From positions 1-37,695 of the IMG/VR virus record IMGVR_UViG_3300048834_000292: a stretch of 37,695 nt of DNA; one strand, written 5' to 3'. The notes beneath the pieces are model-generated. The model made no database searches. It saw only the letters and a program-made list of their open reading frames with translations, and was not told where the DNA came from. The translations under genes were made by a program, and so were the position numbers. The stretch is from a virus. Shown here piece by piece: positions 21,385 to 28,177 of the stretch (its first letter is position 1; each line of letters starts with the position of its first letter).

Positions 21385-21690
21385 ATGACCAATAAACAAC
21401 GTACCTATCCTAACACCGTCGCAGGACTTTACCAAAACACCCGCTCGGAGTACATTAACGCACAGTCTATGCCGCTTGACCAAGAGCAAGCGGATCAGAT
21501 TTGCGCTACGATTCAGAAAGCAGTCGGGGGTCGCCTTATAGTTAAGGCTACCAAAGGTGGCTTGAATAAGAACGGTAAGAAGATGCCCGATTTCTTCCTA
21601 GAAGCCACTACTGCTGAGATTGAAGCGGAACGTAAGGCTTTCGGAGAGGCGCAAAAGGCTGCGCAGAATGCCGGAGACGGGGCGCTTTAG
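21385..21690 (+). CDS. 101-residue hypothetical protein
   Basis: AAGGGG precedes ATG 21385. The product has a mixed alpha/beta appearance with a central GGRLIVKATKGGLNKNGKKMPDF stretch (split around two Lys-rich loops) and a Glu/Ala-rich helical C-terminus. Its position after Rad52 and before the polymerase would suit an accessory replication or ssDNA-binding protein, but nothing identifies it. Confidence 0.65.
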   Translation: MTNKQRTYPNTVAGLYQNTRSEYINAQSMPLDQEQADQICATIQKAVGGRLIVKATKGGLNKNGKKMPDFFLEATTAEIEAERKAFGEAQKAAQNAGDGAL

Positions 21691-22036
21691 TTTACTGGGT
21701 GTCTGTCGTATCTCGCCAGCCGAGAGGGTGGACAGAGTAAGTGGTACTTGCAAACAGCCCGTAAGTTTGGCGAAGGCGGGGAAAGAAGACCCGCTACAGG
21801 CTTGGCCAGCCCGATACAGCGTATGTCGGTAAGCTAACAAGTCAGGGGCTCCAACGCTAGGAGCAGTTTGGGCGAAATTCCCGACTCGCCAATTCATTAA
21901 GAGCGCCCTTGCCGGTAGCTCAACGTTAAGCAGAATTAGCTGCTTAACGATTCGTTAAGGTAACGATTCTACCTTAACGCCAGGGCCTCGTAGCGTAAGG
22001 GACGACGTTACGGGGCCCTTCCATAAAGGGGATACT
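21691..22036 (+). ncRNA. candidate structured non-coding RNA or replication element
   Basis: A 346-bp gap without a credible ORF inside an otherwise tightly packed operon. The proximal part contains hairpins CTGTC/GACAG, GCGGG/CCCGC (about 21776-21794) and GCTCC/GGAGC (about 21847-21863). The distal part has three strong stems (separate entry). No tRNA, tmRNA or RNase P signature fits. It may be a phage small RNA, a long regulatory 5' region of the PagL-like gene, or an origin. Confidence 0.5.
21924..22019 (+). repeat. three tandem hairpins with repeated CGTTAAG/CTTAACG arms
   Basis: Stem 1: CGTTAAGCAG (21924-21933)/CTGCTTAACG (21940-21949). Stem 2: CGTTAAGGTA (21953-21962)/TACCTTAACG (21970-21979). 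Both are perfect 10-bp stems sharing their outer 7 bp, so arms can swap partners. Stem 3: 15 bp (21982-21996 / 22005-22019) with two G-U pairs. G-U pairing favours an RNA role; swapped pairing suggests a conformational switch. The last stem ends 18 nt before ATG 22037. Confidence 0.7.
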
Positions 22037-22537
22037 ATGCGACTCTTAGTTTTTCTATACACGATTCTGCTTACCACACTTTGCATCCTAGGTGCGCATA
22101 ACGCGCTGTCCGCCGATTACAGTGTGCGATTCGGACCGGGGCTTCGCGATGGACGCCCAACCGGGGAAACTAAAATGTTCGGTCTTCGCCGGGAAGCCTA
22201 CTCCCTTTACGGGGTTTACCTTGCTCAAGAAGTGGGAGGTTACGTCGATAACAGCGGAGAGGGGCGTAAAGGAGCTGCTTTTGCGAAGCTTCAAATCGGC
22301 GCCGCACCGGGACCCGAAATAGGGGTTTTTGCAAAAGCCTTTGTCGGGCCTTGCCTGATCAGCTCAAAAGACGTGCTGCTCGGCGGCTACGGACAGTTTT
22401 GCTCGGATTTAGGGATCGGGATTCGGGACCGCACCAGCTTCGTCGCGATCGGGTATAGTCACATTTCTAGTGCGGGATTAGCTCGCCCGAATAAGGGTAG
22501 GGATTATCTTTTGGGAGAAGTCGGCCTGAGGTTTTAA
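22037..22537 (+). CDS. PagL-like lipid A deacylase / outer membrane beta-barrel
   Basis: A 166-residue protein with a signal peptide cleaved near LSA-DYS (about 26) and alternating beta-barrel-like strands ending in a terminal Phe. Near the C-terminus, HISSAGLARPNKGRD matches the PagL pattern H-x-S...PN-x-G: His142 and Ser144 would be the catalytic pair, Asp156 standing about where PagL has Glu. PagL removes the 3-O acyl chain of lipid A in the outer membrane. AAGGGG precedes ATG. The DNA polymerase gene follows without a gap. Confidence 0.65.
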   Translation: MRLLVFLYTILLTTLCILGAHNALSADYSVRFGPGLRDGRPTGETKMFGLRREAYSLYGVYLAQEVGGYVDNSGEGRKGAAFAKLQIGAAPGPEIGVFAKAFVGPCLISSKDVLLGGYGQFCSDLGIGIRDRTSFVAIGYSHISSAGLARPNKGRDYLLGEVGLRF

Positions 22538-24325
22538 ATGCTCAGGATTACACACCTGGTAAAACCCGGAGAGCTTAGGGAGTGGCTTGAGGATACGGCC
22601 AAGGAAGGCCAAGACACAGTAGCCCTAGACATAGAAACTACGGGCCTTTCCCGCACGGATAAAATTATTAGCGCGGCGGTCACTGGACCGACTGCGAACG
22701 ACGTGGCCTTTTTCGGGCCGGAGATGCTGCATGAACTACTTAGCGCTCCTAGCGGACTTACTTTTGTTTTCCATAATGCTTCTTTCGATTTGCGCCATCT
22801 GGCTTGGAGTGGCGCAGTTTTGCATCGAGACTTTTCGTACACGGACACGCTCATCCTGTCTCACCTGCTCGACGAAAACGGAGAACACGGGCTCGGATCG
22901 CTAGTACTGAGGTATTTCAATGACAACTACAAAGAAGAGTTCTGGACCAAGTACAAGAAAGCGGAAGACGCGCCGAAAGACGAACTCGCGCAGTACAACG
23001 CAAAAGACGTATCTTATACCCTCCGACTTTATCACACCCTTGTGGAATCCTTACGTGAGGACGGCATCCCCGGAAGTCTTCTACAACACGTACATGCATT
23101 ACAAAGAAGTCTTCTCGAAACCGAAATCGCAGGAATTGCCGTCGATCGAGACTACCTCCTCGCGAAAGGCGTGGAGCTTAAGACGCGCATTGAGAGCCTT
23201 CTTCCTCGGATGCGCCAGAGCGTTGCGGACGAGATCGCCATCATCGAGTGCGACGAGTGGGTCCGAGAAATTGAAAAGCGCAAGTCAAGCACTGGTCGCG
23301 CTAGAGTCCCTCGACCATCCTTCTCTTTTGACTCATCGAAACAACTACAGACGTTACTTTATGCGGAGCTTCGACTCCCTGAGCAACGAAATGAAAAAAC
23401 CAAGAACGTAACGGTGGACTGGGATGCCCTGGAAAAGCTCAAGGACCGGCACCCGGTCATTCCCCTGATCCAAGAGTACCGCGAGGCGCAGAAAATTTAT
23501 GGAACATACATTGAGGGCACTCTGGAGAGAATGGTTGAAGGAAGAATTTACCCTTCTTTCAACGTTACCGGAACCGCGACTGGACGAATTAGTCACAGCA
23601 ATCCAAACATGGGCAACATGCCTAGTGATGGTGGAATACGCGGTATATTTATGCCCGATCCCGGGTTTGTCTTCGTGTCAGCCGACTTTTCACAGCTCGA
23701 AGTGTGCCTATCCGCTCACTTTACCCGAGATGCGAGCCTCCTTCGAATCGTTAATGAGGGAGCTTCCCAACATGACATTACAGCTGAATCGCTTGGAATT
23801 GCGCGAAGTCTTGCTAAGACCGTGAACTTCGGGATGCAGTACGGCTGCTCCCACTATAAGGTTGCGAAAGTCCTCGGTGTAAGCGAGGCGGAAGGAAAGA
23901 AAGCGTATGACAAATACTGGGAAACGTACTCGGGGCAAAAACGTGTCATGGACGAGTGCGCAGCGAAAGTCGACAGAGGAGAGCCTATTATCAGCCCTTT
24001 TGGCCGTCGCAGACGTTTTGAACAGAGGAAGCGCGCTGCCTGGGATTCTGCTTACCGCCAAGCCTGGAACGCCCTCGTTCAGGGCACAGGCTCGGACTGT
24101 ACTTCGAGAGCTTTCTACCTTGCCGGAAGTGCTCTTGAGGCTAGAGGCATCGGCAGGGCTTTATTTACAGTCCACGACGAAATCGTCATCCAAGCGAAAA
24201 CCGAGCACGCGGAAGAAGCAGAAAAAATCCTCATCGAAACGATGATTAGTGTTGGAAAAGAGATCGGGCTTACGGTAGATTTAAAGGCAGAAAGTAGTGG
24301 TCCGATGGAGAGGTGGGAAGATTGA
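22538..24325 (+). CDS. polA: family A DNA polymerase with 3'-5' exonuclease
   Basis: A 595-residue replicative polymerase. The exonuclease domain has DIETTGL (31-37), NASFDL and YNAKDVSYT. The polymerase domain has motif A DFSQLE (about 383-388), motif B with R-x3-K-x3-F-x3-YG (about 422-436) and motif C VHDE (about 545). The 5' nuclease domain is absent, as in most phage polymerases. The motif B position equivalent to E. coli 762 is Phe. It would copy the genome with the helicase and primase downstream. Confidence 0.95.
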   Translation: MLRITHLVKPGELREWLEDTAKEGQDTVALDIETTGLSRTDKIISAAVTGPTANDVAFFGPEMLHELLSAPSGLTFVFHNASFDLRHLAWSGAVLHRDFSYTDTLILSHLLDENGEHGLGSLVLRYFNDNYKEEFWTKYKKAEDAPKDELAQYNAKDVSYTLRLYHTLVESLREDGIPGSLLQHVHALQRSLLETEIAGIAVDRDYLLAKGVELKTRIESLLPRMRQSVADEIAIIECDEWVREIEKRKSSTGRARVPRPSFSFDSSKQLQTLLYAELRLPEQRNEKTKNVTVDWDALEKLKDRHPVIPLIQEYREAQKIYGTYIEGTLERMVEGRIYPSFNVTGTATGRISHSNPNMGNMPSDGGIRGIFMPDPGFVFVSADFSQLEVCLSAHFTRDASLLRIVNEGASQHDITAESLGIARSLAKTVNFGMQYGCSHYKVAKVLGVSEAEGKKAYDKYWETYSGQKRVMDECAAKVDRGEPIISPFGRRRRFEQRKRAAWDSAYRQAWNALVQGTGSDCTSRAFYLAGSALEARGIGRALFTVHDEIVIQAKTEHAEEAEKILIETMISVGKEIGLTVDLKAESSGPMERWED

Positions 24326-24468
24326 CGCAGTTTGACGACCTATACTTACTGCGTTCCGACCGGCTATACGGGAATGCGCCGTGGCCGCTAAGAATGCATT
24401 TATTTGATGAAGTGGGCGGTTCTTTGTTACAAACCAGCTTTATACACAATTTTTATGCCAATTCATGA
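24322..24468 (+). CDS. Met-x-Gln-Phe micro-protein, member 10
   Basis: A 48-residue frame with TTG start in a TTGA overlap with the polymerase stop, giving MTQF, and ending NFYANS 14 nt inside the zinc-ribbon gene. Use of TTG shows the start codon varies while codons 2-4 (ACG CAG TTT) are kept. Confidence 0.55.
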   Translation: MTQFDDLYLLRSDRLYGNAPWPLRMHLFDEVGGSLLQTSFIHNFYANS

Positions 24469-24658
24469 GTACAAATGCCTTAAATGCGGTTTCCAAAACG
24501 ACGAGCTAATCCGCTCCTCTGCTGACGAGCCGACTCAGTGCCCCTCTTGCGGATCAGAGCAGTACGAGCGCCAGGTCTCGGCCCACGGAGGCTATAGTTT
24601 CGAATCAGGCCCCGCTAGCGTGCAGCCCAAGGCTGCGGGAAGTTTTCGGCGCAAATGA
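24455..24658 (+). CDS. FmdB-type zinc-ribbon protein
   Basis: A 67-residue protein beginning MPIHEYKCLKCG with a second pair CPSC (Cys8, 11, 29, 32), the FmdB regulatory-type zinc ribbon; the C-terminus is Ser/Ala/Lys-rich. Such small ribbons may bind nucleic acid or other proteins. ATG 24455 lies in the end of micro-ORF 10, without its own clear ribosome site, so translation probably depends on it. Confidence 0.8.
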   Translation: MPIHEYKCLKCGFQNDELIRSSADEPTQCPSCGSEQYERQVSAHGGYSFESGPASVQPKAAGSFRRK

Positions 24659-24798
24659 CTCAGTTTTACTTCAGAAAGCGCGGGCATTGTGTTCCTCCAA
24701 AGCTACGTCCCGCGTGGCAACCCAGCGTCCGCCGCGATCTTCCGGACTACTATAACGAAAGCCCCTTGATAATGGCTTTTTATTCCTACTACGAATGA
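24655..24798 (+). CDS. Met-x-Gln-Phe micro-protein, member 11
   Basis: A 47-residue, basic, Pro-rich protein starting MTQFYF in an ATGA overlap and ending FYSYYE. It also contains an internal DYYNES, resembling the ending of member 5, as if two tails were joined. It overlaps the transglycosylase start by only 4 nt, so the terminal Tyr-Tyr here is not explained by an overlapped start codon. Confidence 0.65.
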   Translation: MTQFYFRKRGHCVPPKLRPAWQPSVRRDLPDYYNESPLIMAFYSYYE

Positions 24799-25277
24799 AC
24801 TCCCTAGCGCTGTTAGCCATTATCGCTAATTCGGAGATTGAGCACGGGGTACCTCCGGGTCTCCTCCAGGCGCTTTGTACCGTAGAATCGAACTTAAACC
24901 CTTACGCACACGTGGAAGTTGATGGAAAAGGTGGAAGAAGTAGTATCGGATTGTGCCAAGTACAGCTCAGGACAGCCTCTCACTTTTACCCAGGCATTAG
25001 CGCTAAGGAACTCGCTGGGCCGGGTCCTAACGCATACGCTGCTGGGGCGTACCTTGCCTTTCAGTTTAAGCGTTACGGTTCCTGGGATAGGGCCGTTGTC
25101 GCTTACAATCGGGGTAGCTCAACCGGAGGCTCCACACAGTACTCAAGAAAGGTCTTAGAACTTTATGGCAGAAGTAAAAGACATCAAAGAGGCACTTATC
25201 AAGCAAGTTCGGGAAGGAGGGACAACTCCGGAGCAAGCATACGCTTCCTTCGAGAAGATCTCACCTACGCAGATTAG
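24795..25277 (+). CDS. lytic transglycosylase (SLT/lysozyme-like)
   Basis: A 160-residue protein whose first about 125 residues form an SLT domain: catalytic Glu31 in CTVESNLNP, GLCQVQ (about 92-ish region), and a closing AVVAYNRGSS motif. It cleaves the glycan backbone of peptidoglycan. There is no signal peptide. The last 37 codons (basic, low-complexity) overlap the helicase gene out of frame by 113 nt. It may serve lysis or be virion-borne for entry. Confidence 0.8.
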   Translation: MNSLALLAIIANSEIEHGVPPGLLQALCTVESNLNPYAHVEVDGKGGRSSIGLCQVQLRTASHFYPGISAKELAGPGPNAYAAGAYLAFQFKRYGSWDRAVVAYNRGSSTGGSTQYSRKVLELYGRSKRHQRGTYQASSGRRDNSGASIRFLREDLTYAD

Positions 25278-26133
25278 AACGGGCCGGATTTACGAGCAGA
25301 AGGACCAAAATGGAAGAATTTCCCAGTATCGCGATTCTAGGGCCATTCGGCGCGCAATCCGTGCTAACCGGGTCCCGTTCATATCGAAGACCTTTTTGCC
25401 AGGACTGTGGCTTTCCCAGGGCCTGGCTTTGGTTGGCGCCAAATCCGGGCGCGCTAAGTCTACAACCGCTTCCAACGTGTTGGCGGGATTTCTCAGAGCC
25501 GTGCCCAACCGAAGCGCTATCGTGGTATCCAACGAAGAAGCGACTGACGCAATTTACGAACGTACTGCGTGTATTCTACTCGGAATGAACTATATCCACC
25601 TAGCCCGTGGTGAGCTTTCCCCTAAAGAAGAGCGCGAAATCGAAGAGTGCATTATAAAGCACATTATCCCGAGGGTCGAGGTCGTAGAAGATGGAAAATT
25701 CAACATGTCCTATATCGAGGACGTACAGTCGGTCCTTGAGACTGCGGCTTCTGACAAAGTGGGTCTGGTTGTTGTCGATTATTTACAGTGCATTACGCAA
25801 TCTCGAATCCACCCCGAAATGGAAGCGTTCCAGGTTTCTAAGAAGCTTGGTCTCTATTTTAAAGAGTATGGTAAGCAGTACGGCGTTCCGGTCGTTTGCT
25901 TTGCTCAGCTCTCTGACGGGGCATCTGGCGCGGACTTCGCCGGACGCGTTCAGAACGATAAAACAATCTACAACCACGCGTTCCTAGCAATTGAAATTGA
26001 GCCCGACTTTGATACCTGTACCGCTAAGTTTAGAGTTCACAAGGATCGATTTTTCGGCCATACTGGGAAAGAGGTTGTGATGGATTTTAAGGGCGGAGCT
26101 TACGAGATGCAGGGCGGGGGAGACGCGCTATGA
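25165..26133 (+). CDS. DnaB-like replicative helicase (RecA-fold)
   Basis: A 322-residue protein with a RecA/DnaB ATPase core. The P-loop GAKSGRAKST (about 90-99) aligns with the DnaB type but has Ala where Gly precedes the Lys. Walker B/motif 2 VVVDYLQC (about 200-207) is very DnaB-like. The N-terminal primase-binding domain of DnaB is missing, as in short phage helicases. It would unwind DNA ahead of PolA. ATG 25165 has only a distant AAAGG, so the start is somewhat uncertain. Confidence 0.85.
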   Translation: MAEVKDIKEALIKQVREGGTTPEQAYASFEKISPTQIRTGRIYEQKDQNGRISQYRDSRAIRRAIRANRVPFISKTFLPGLWLSQGLALVGAKSGRAKSTTASNVLAGFLRAVPNRSAIVVSNEEATDAIYERTACILLGMNYIHLARGELSPKEEREIEECIIKHIIPRVEVVEDGKFNMSYIEDVQSVLETAASDKVGLVVVDYLQCITQSRIHPEMEAFQVSKKLGLYFKEYGKQYGVPVVCFAQLSDGASGADFAGRVQNDKTIYNHAFLAIEIEPDFDTCTAKFRVHKDRFFGHTGKEVVMDFKGGAYEMQGGGDAL

Positions 26134-26519
26134 GGCCGTATGCAGCAGGTCTTCCTATGGAACCAACTCTTGTTTGTAAACACTGTGGAATCGAGCGGCG
26201 GCGGGTCCCGGACGGTAAAATCGGGGGTCAAACTGCGTTTAAAGACGAGACCGGTCGGCGGTGGTCTAGACGAAAATGCCCGGAATGTTATTCTAAACAT
26301 CAGTACCAAAAAAGAAAGAAAGTCGAGCAGGGTAAAAAAGCCCCACGCCTTTTGGTTTGGGGTAGTGTTTCGGTATTCCCCGCGCCAGGAGCAAAGATCC
26401 GGCCCTGCCGAGGGTGCTCAACCAACACCGTTAACTATTATTTTTGCCATACCTGTTACACTAAGAAAAGAAATCAGAATTCCCAGGCGCTTGCGGAAGC
26501 GGAGTTTTTTTATGGGTAG
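26130..26519 (+). CDS. zinc-binding protein with two Cys clusters
   Basis: A 129-residue basic protein with CKHC/CPEC (first half) and CRGC/CHTC (second half), i.e. two four-cysteine zinc modules of the HNH/recombination-endonuclease or ribbon kind; I do not see a clear HNH core. It overlaps the helicase stop by 4 nt. Its ending EFFYG overlaps the next gene's GGAG-TTTTTTT-ATG, like the micro-ORFs. Probably binds nucleic acid. Confidence 0.65.
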   Translation: MRPYAAGLPMEPTLVCKHCGIERRRVPDGKIGGQTAFKDETGRRWSRRKCPECYSKHQYQKRKKVEQGKKAPRLLVWGSVSVFPAPGAKIRPCRGCSTNTVNYYFCHTCYTKKRNQNSQALAEAEFFYG

Positions 26520-26976
26520 GGCTTCACGCGCAAAGGGGGCACGGGGGGAACGGATGCTCAGGGACGAGCTTCGCCGTTACGGCTGGGAAGACGTTTCTAG
26601 GGAAGGTTGGAAACAGGTTCGGGCCGGTCAGCAAGAAAGCGATGACGTAGTGGGTAGGCCCCCCGGATTTGGGCGAGAAATCGCGCTAGAGAGCAAGCTT
26701 CGAAAGACCGGATTTGAGGCAATTTACAAACTCCTTCCTAAGGAGACTTCACAACACGCGGTACTTCTCGAGGGCGGGGATTGCATCGTACTAGCCCTAA
26801 ACCCGAACACCGTGCTTGAGAGCACAACACATATCCCGATTTCTGAGTTTCAGAATGATTACCAGAAAGTTTTTCGTAGCGTGGGGAAAAAATGTCGGGA
26901 ATGGATTGGGAACTCTCAAATCCTCGCCCTAAAACAAGATCGGCACCCATGGATTTACGTAAGGTACCGGAAATGA
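26512..26976 (+). CDS. Holliday-junction-resolvase-like PD-(D/E)XK nuclease
   Basis: A 154-residue protein starting MGRASRAKGARGERMLRDEL, matching the N-terminal G-x-x-x-E-x-x-L helix of Hjc-like resolvases, then acidic DDVVG and ALESKLRK (E-x-K), the core PD-(D/E)XK pair (about 45-63). Such enzymes cut branched recombination or replication intermediates before packaging. ATG 26512 is preceded by GGAG inside the previous gene. Confidence 0.75.
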   Translation: MGRASRAKGARGERMLRDELRRYGWEDVSREGWKQVRAGQQESDDVVGRPPGFGREIALESKLRKTGFEAIYKLLPKETSQHAVLLEGGDCIVLALNPNTVLESTTHIPISEFQNDYQKVFRSVGKKCREWIGNSQILALKQDRHPWIYVRYRK

Positions 26977-27125
26977 CGCAGTTTTATTTAAAGCCCGGCC
27001 CGTCGATATGGGCTCCGGTAGTGTTAATGGACGTCTTTGGGCTGAAATGGGACCTTTTGTATCCGTCTTACACGCGTATGGTTGGTTACGAAATATCAAC
27101 CGGGCTTTCTGAATATTATGCGTAA
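26973..27125 (+). CDS. Met-x-Gln-Phe micro-protein, member 12
   Basis: A 50-residue protein starting MTQFYL in an ATGA overlap and ending LSEYYA, 8 nt inside the primase gene. The body is aromatic/hydrophobic (Trp, Leu, Tyr, Val). It resembles member 11 in its first five residues. The primase start has no recognisable ribosome site, so coupling to this ORF is likely. Confidence 0.65.
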   Translation: MTQFYLKPGPSIWAPVVLMDVFGLKWDLLYPSYTRMVGYEISTGLSEYYA

Positions 27126-27840
27126 TCGGTACCTCTGCCCCAGACACAAAGAATCAACCCCGTCTTGCGTAGTCTACGGAGACGGGTTCTATTGTTTTGG
27201 CTGCGGGGCAAGGGGTCCCGTAACGGAAATCGGACTAGAACCCGGAGAACGAATCGAGTATACCTATGTCGAGGATATTGCAGCTTCAATCGCTTATATC
27301 GAGAGCCTTCCACGTAAGCTTATTCGTGGTTTTATGCTGCCTTACAACGATAAAGGCTATTTTCTCGTCTATCCTAGTCGGGATTACTATAAGCTGCGTA
27401 TTGCTAGCGGACTTGATGTTAAGTCTAAGTATCGCGGTCCGGCGGGCCATAAGAAACCGCGTTTCGTAGCGCACACTACCGGAAAATACGACCAGATTAC
27501 ACTAGTTGAGGGTGAATTTAACGCCCTCTCCCTTGCTGCCTTGGAACCCGAAGGGGATGTGATCAGTCCGGGAGCAGCAGGGGATTTCTTTTCTAAATCG
27601 CGAGCACAGGACTTGCAAGAGTACGCAAAGTACGCTAGGATTGATCTTGTAGTAGATGACGACAGCGCGGGACTACAGGCCGCAATAGAGTGCAGCGCCG
27701 CGCTAAAAGCCCTTGGCGCAGAAGCCGTCAAGGCACATTTCGTGAAAGTTGATTTTAATGACCTATTCCAAGAAGGAAAAGAAAGGCTCGCTGCCGAAGC
27801 TCACAGAATGGGCTTGCCGGTTCGGGTGCAACGTGAGTAG
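27118..27840 (+). CDS. DNA primase (CHC2 zinc finger plus Toprim)
   Basis: A 240-residue primase. The zinc finger is Cys7, His10, Cys26, Cys29 (CPRH ... CFGC). The Toprim domain has VEGEFNAL (about 130-137) and VVDDDSAG (about 177-184), carrying the catalytic acidic residues. It makes RNA primers for PolA and would associate with the separate helicase. The short form lacks a fused helicase, unlike T7 gp4. Start ATG 27118 is within micro-ORF 12. Confidence 0.9.
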   Translation: MRNRYLCPRHKESTPSCVVYGDGFYCFGCGARGPVTEIGLEPGERIEYTYVEDIAASIAYIESLPRKLIRGFMLPYNDKGYFLVYPSRDYYKLRIASGLDVKSKYRGPAGHKKPRFVAHTTGKYDQITLVEGEFNALSLAALEPEGDVISPGAAGDFFSKSRAQDLQEYAKYARIDLVVDDDSAGLQAAIECSAALKALGAEAVKAHFVKVDFNDLFQEGKERLAAEAHRMGLPVRVQRE

Positions 27841-28177
27841 GAAACCCTGCCAACACCTGGAGCGACATCTTCCCCAGATGTGGGACGGGGACTCCCCGGC
27901 GCTTATGTCACCGGAACGCGCAGCTAACGCGACGGTCAACATCTTTACTGTAATGCAGCCCACCTTCTCCCGTAAAGTATTTATCGAGTCAATGCGGGGA
28001 ATGGGGTTTGTGGACGAGTGGGACCTCTCTCTTCTAGAGGCTAAATACTACTATGGAATGAGCGCCAAACGTATCGCCGACGAACAGCATTACGTCAGTC
28101 GCAGAACGGTGTCACGCCGATTAGAGCAACTCCGCGCCCTTCTCAGAGAACGCGGATACAAGCGGAGTAAAAAATGA
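27833..28177 (+). CDS. HTH protein
   Basis: A 114-residue basic protein from GTG 27833 (GTGAGTAG overlap with the primase stop). The C-terminal half has a helix-turn-helix of sigma-region-4 or resolvase type (GMSAKRIADEQHYVSRRTVS, about 76-95) followed by a basic helix. The N-terminus has a possible metal-binding CQH.H. It may regulate phage transcription; its place after the primase is compatible with a middle/late switch regulator, which is speculation. Confidence 0.7.
   Translation: MSRKPCQHLERHLPQMWDGDSPALMSPERAANATVNIFTVMQPTFSRKVFIESMRGMGFVDEWDLSLLEAKYYYGMSAKRIADEQHYVSRRTVSRRLEQLRALLRERGYKRSKK

Noticed and set aside
21740-21895. tRNA, tmRNA or RNase P RNA in the hairpin-rich island
   Set aside because: The would-be T-arm lacks the TTCRA loop, the acceptor pairing has mismatches, and no tmRNA tag or RNase P core motifs are present.
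21691-22036. Group I intron
   Set aside because: Flanking genes are separate complete ORFs and no P7-like conserved core could be recognised.
24322-24350. TTGACG...TATACT as a promoter after polA
   Set aside because: Spacing of 13 bp is too short; the TTGACG is the TTG start with Thr codon of micro-ORF 10.
9020-27125. Micro-ORF motif as only a DNA word (ATGACNCAGTTT)
   Set aside because: Synonymous and conservative changes (CAA, CTA, TTA, CTT, TAT, ATT; GTG and TTG starts) keep the residues while changing the bases.
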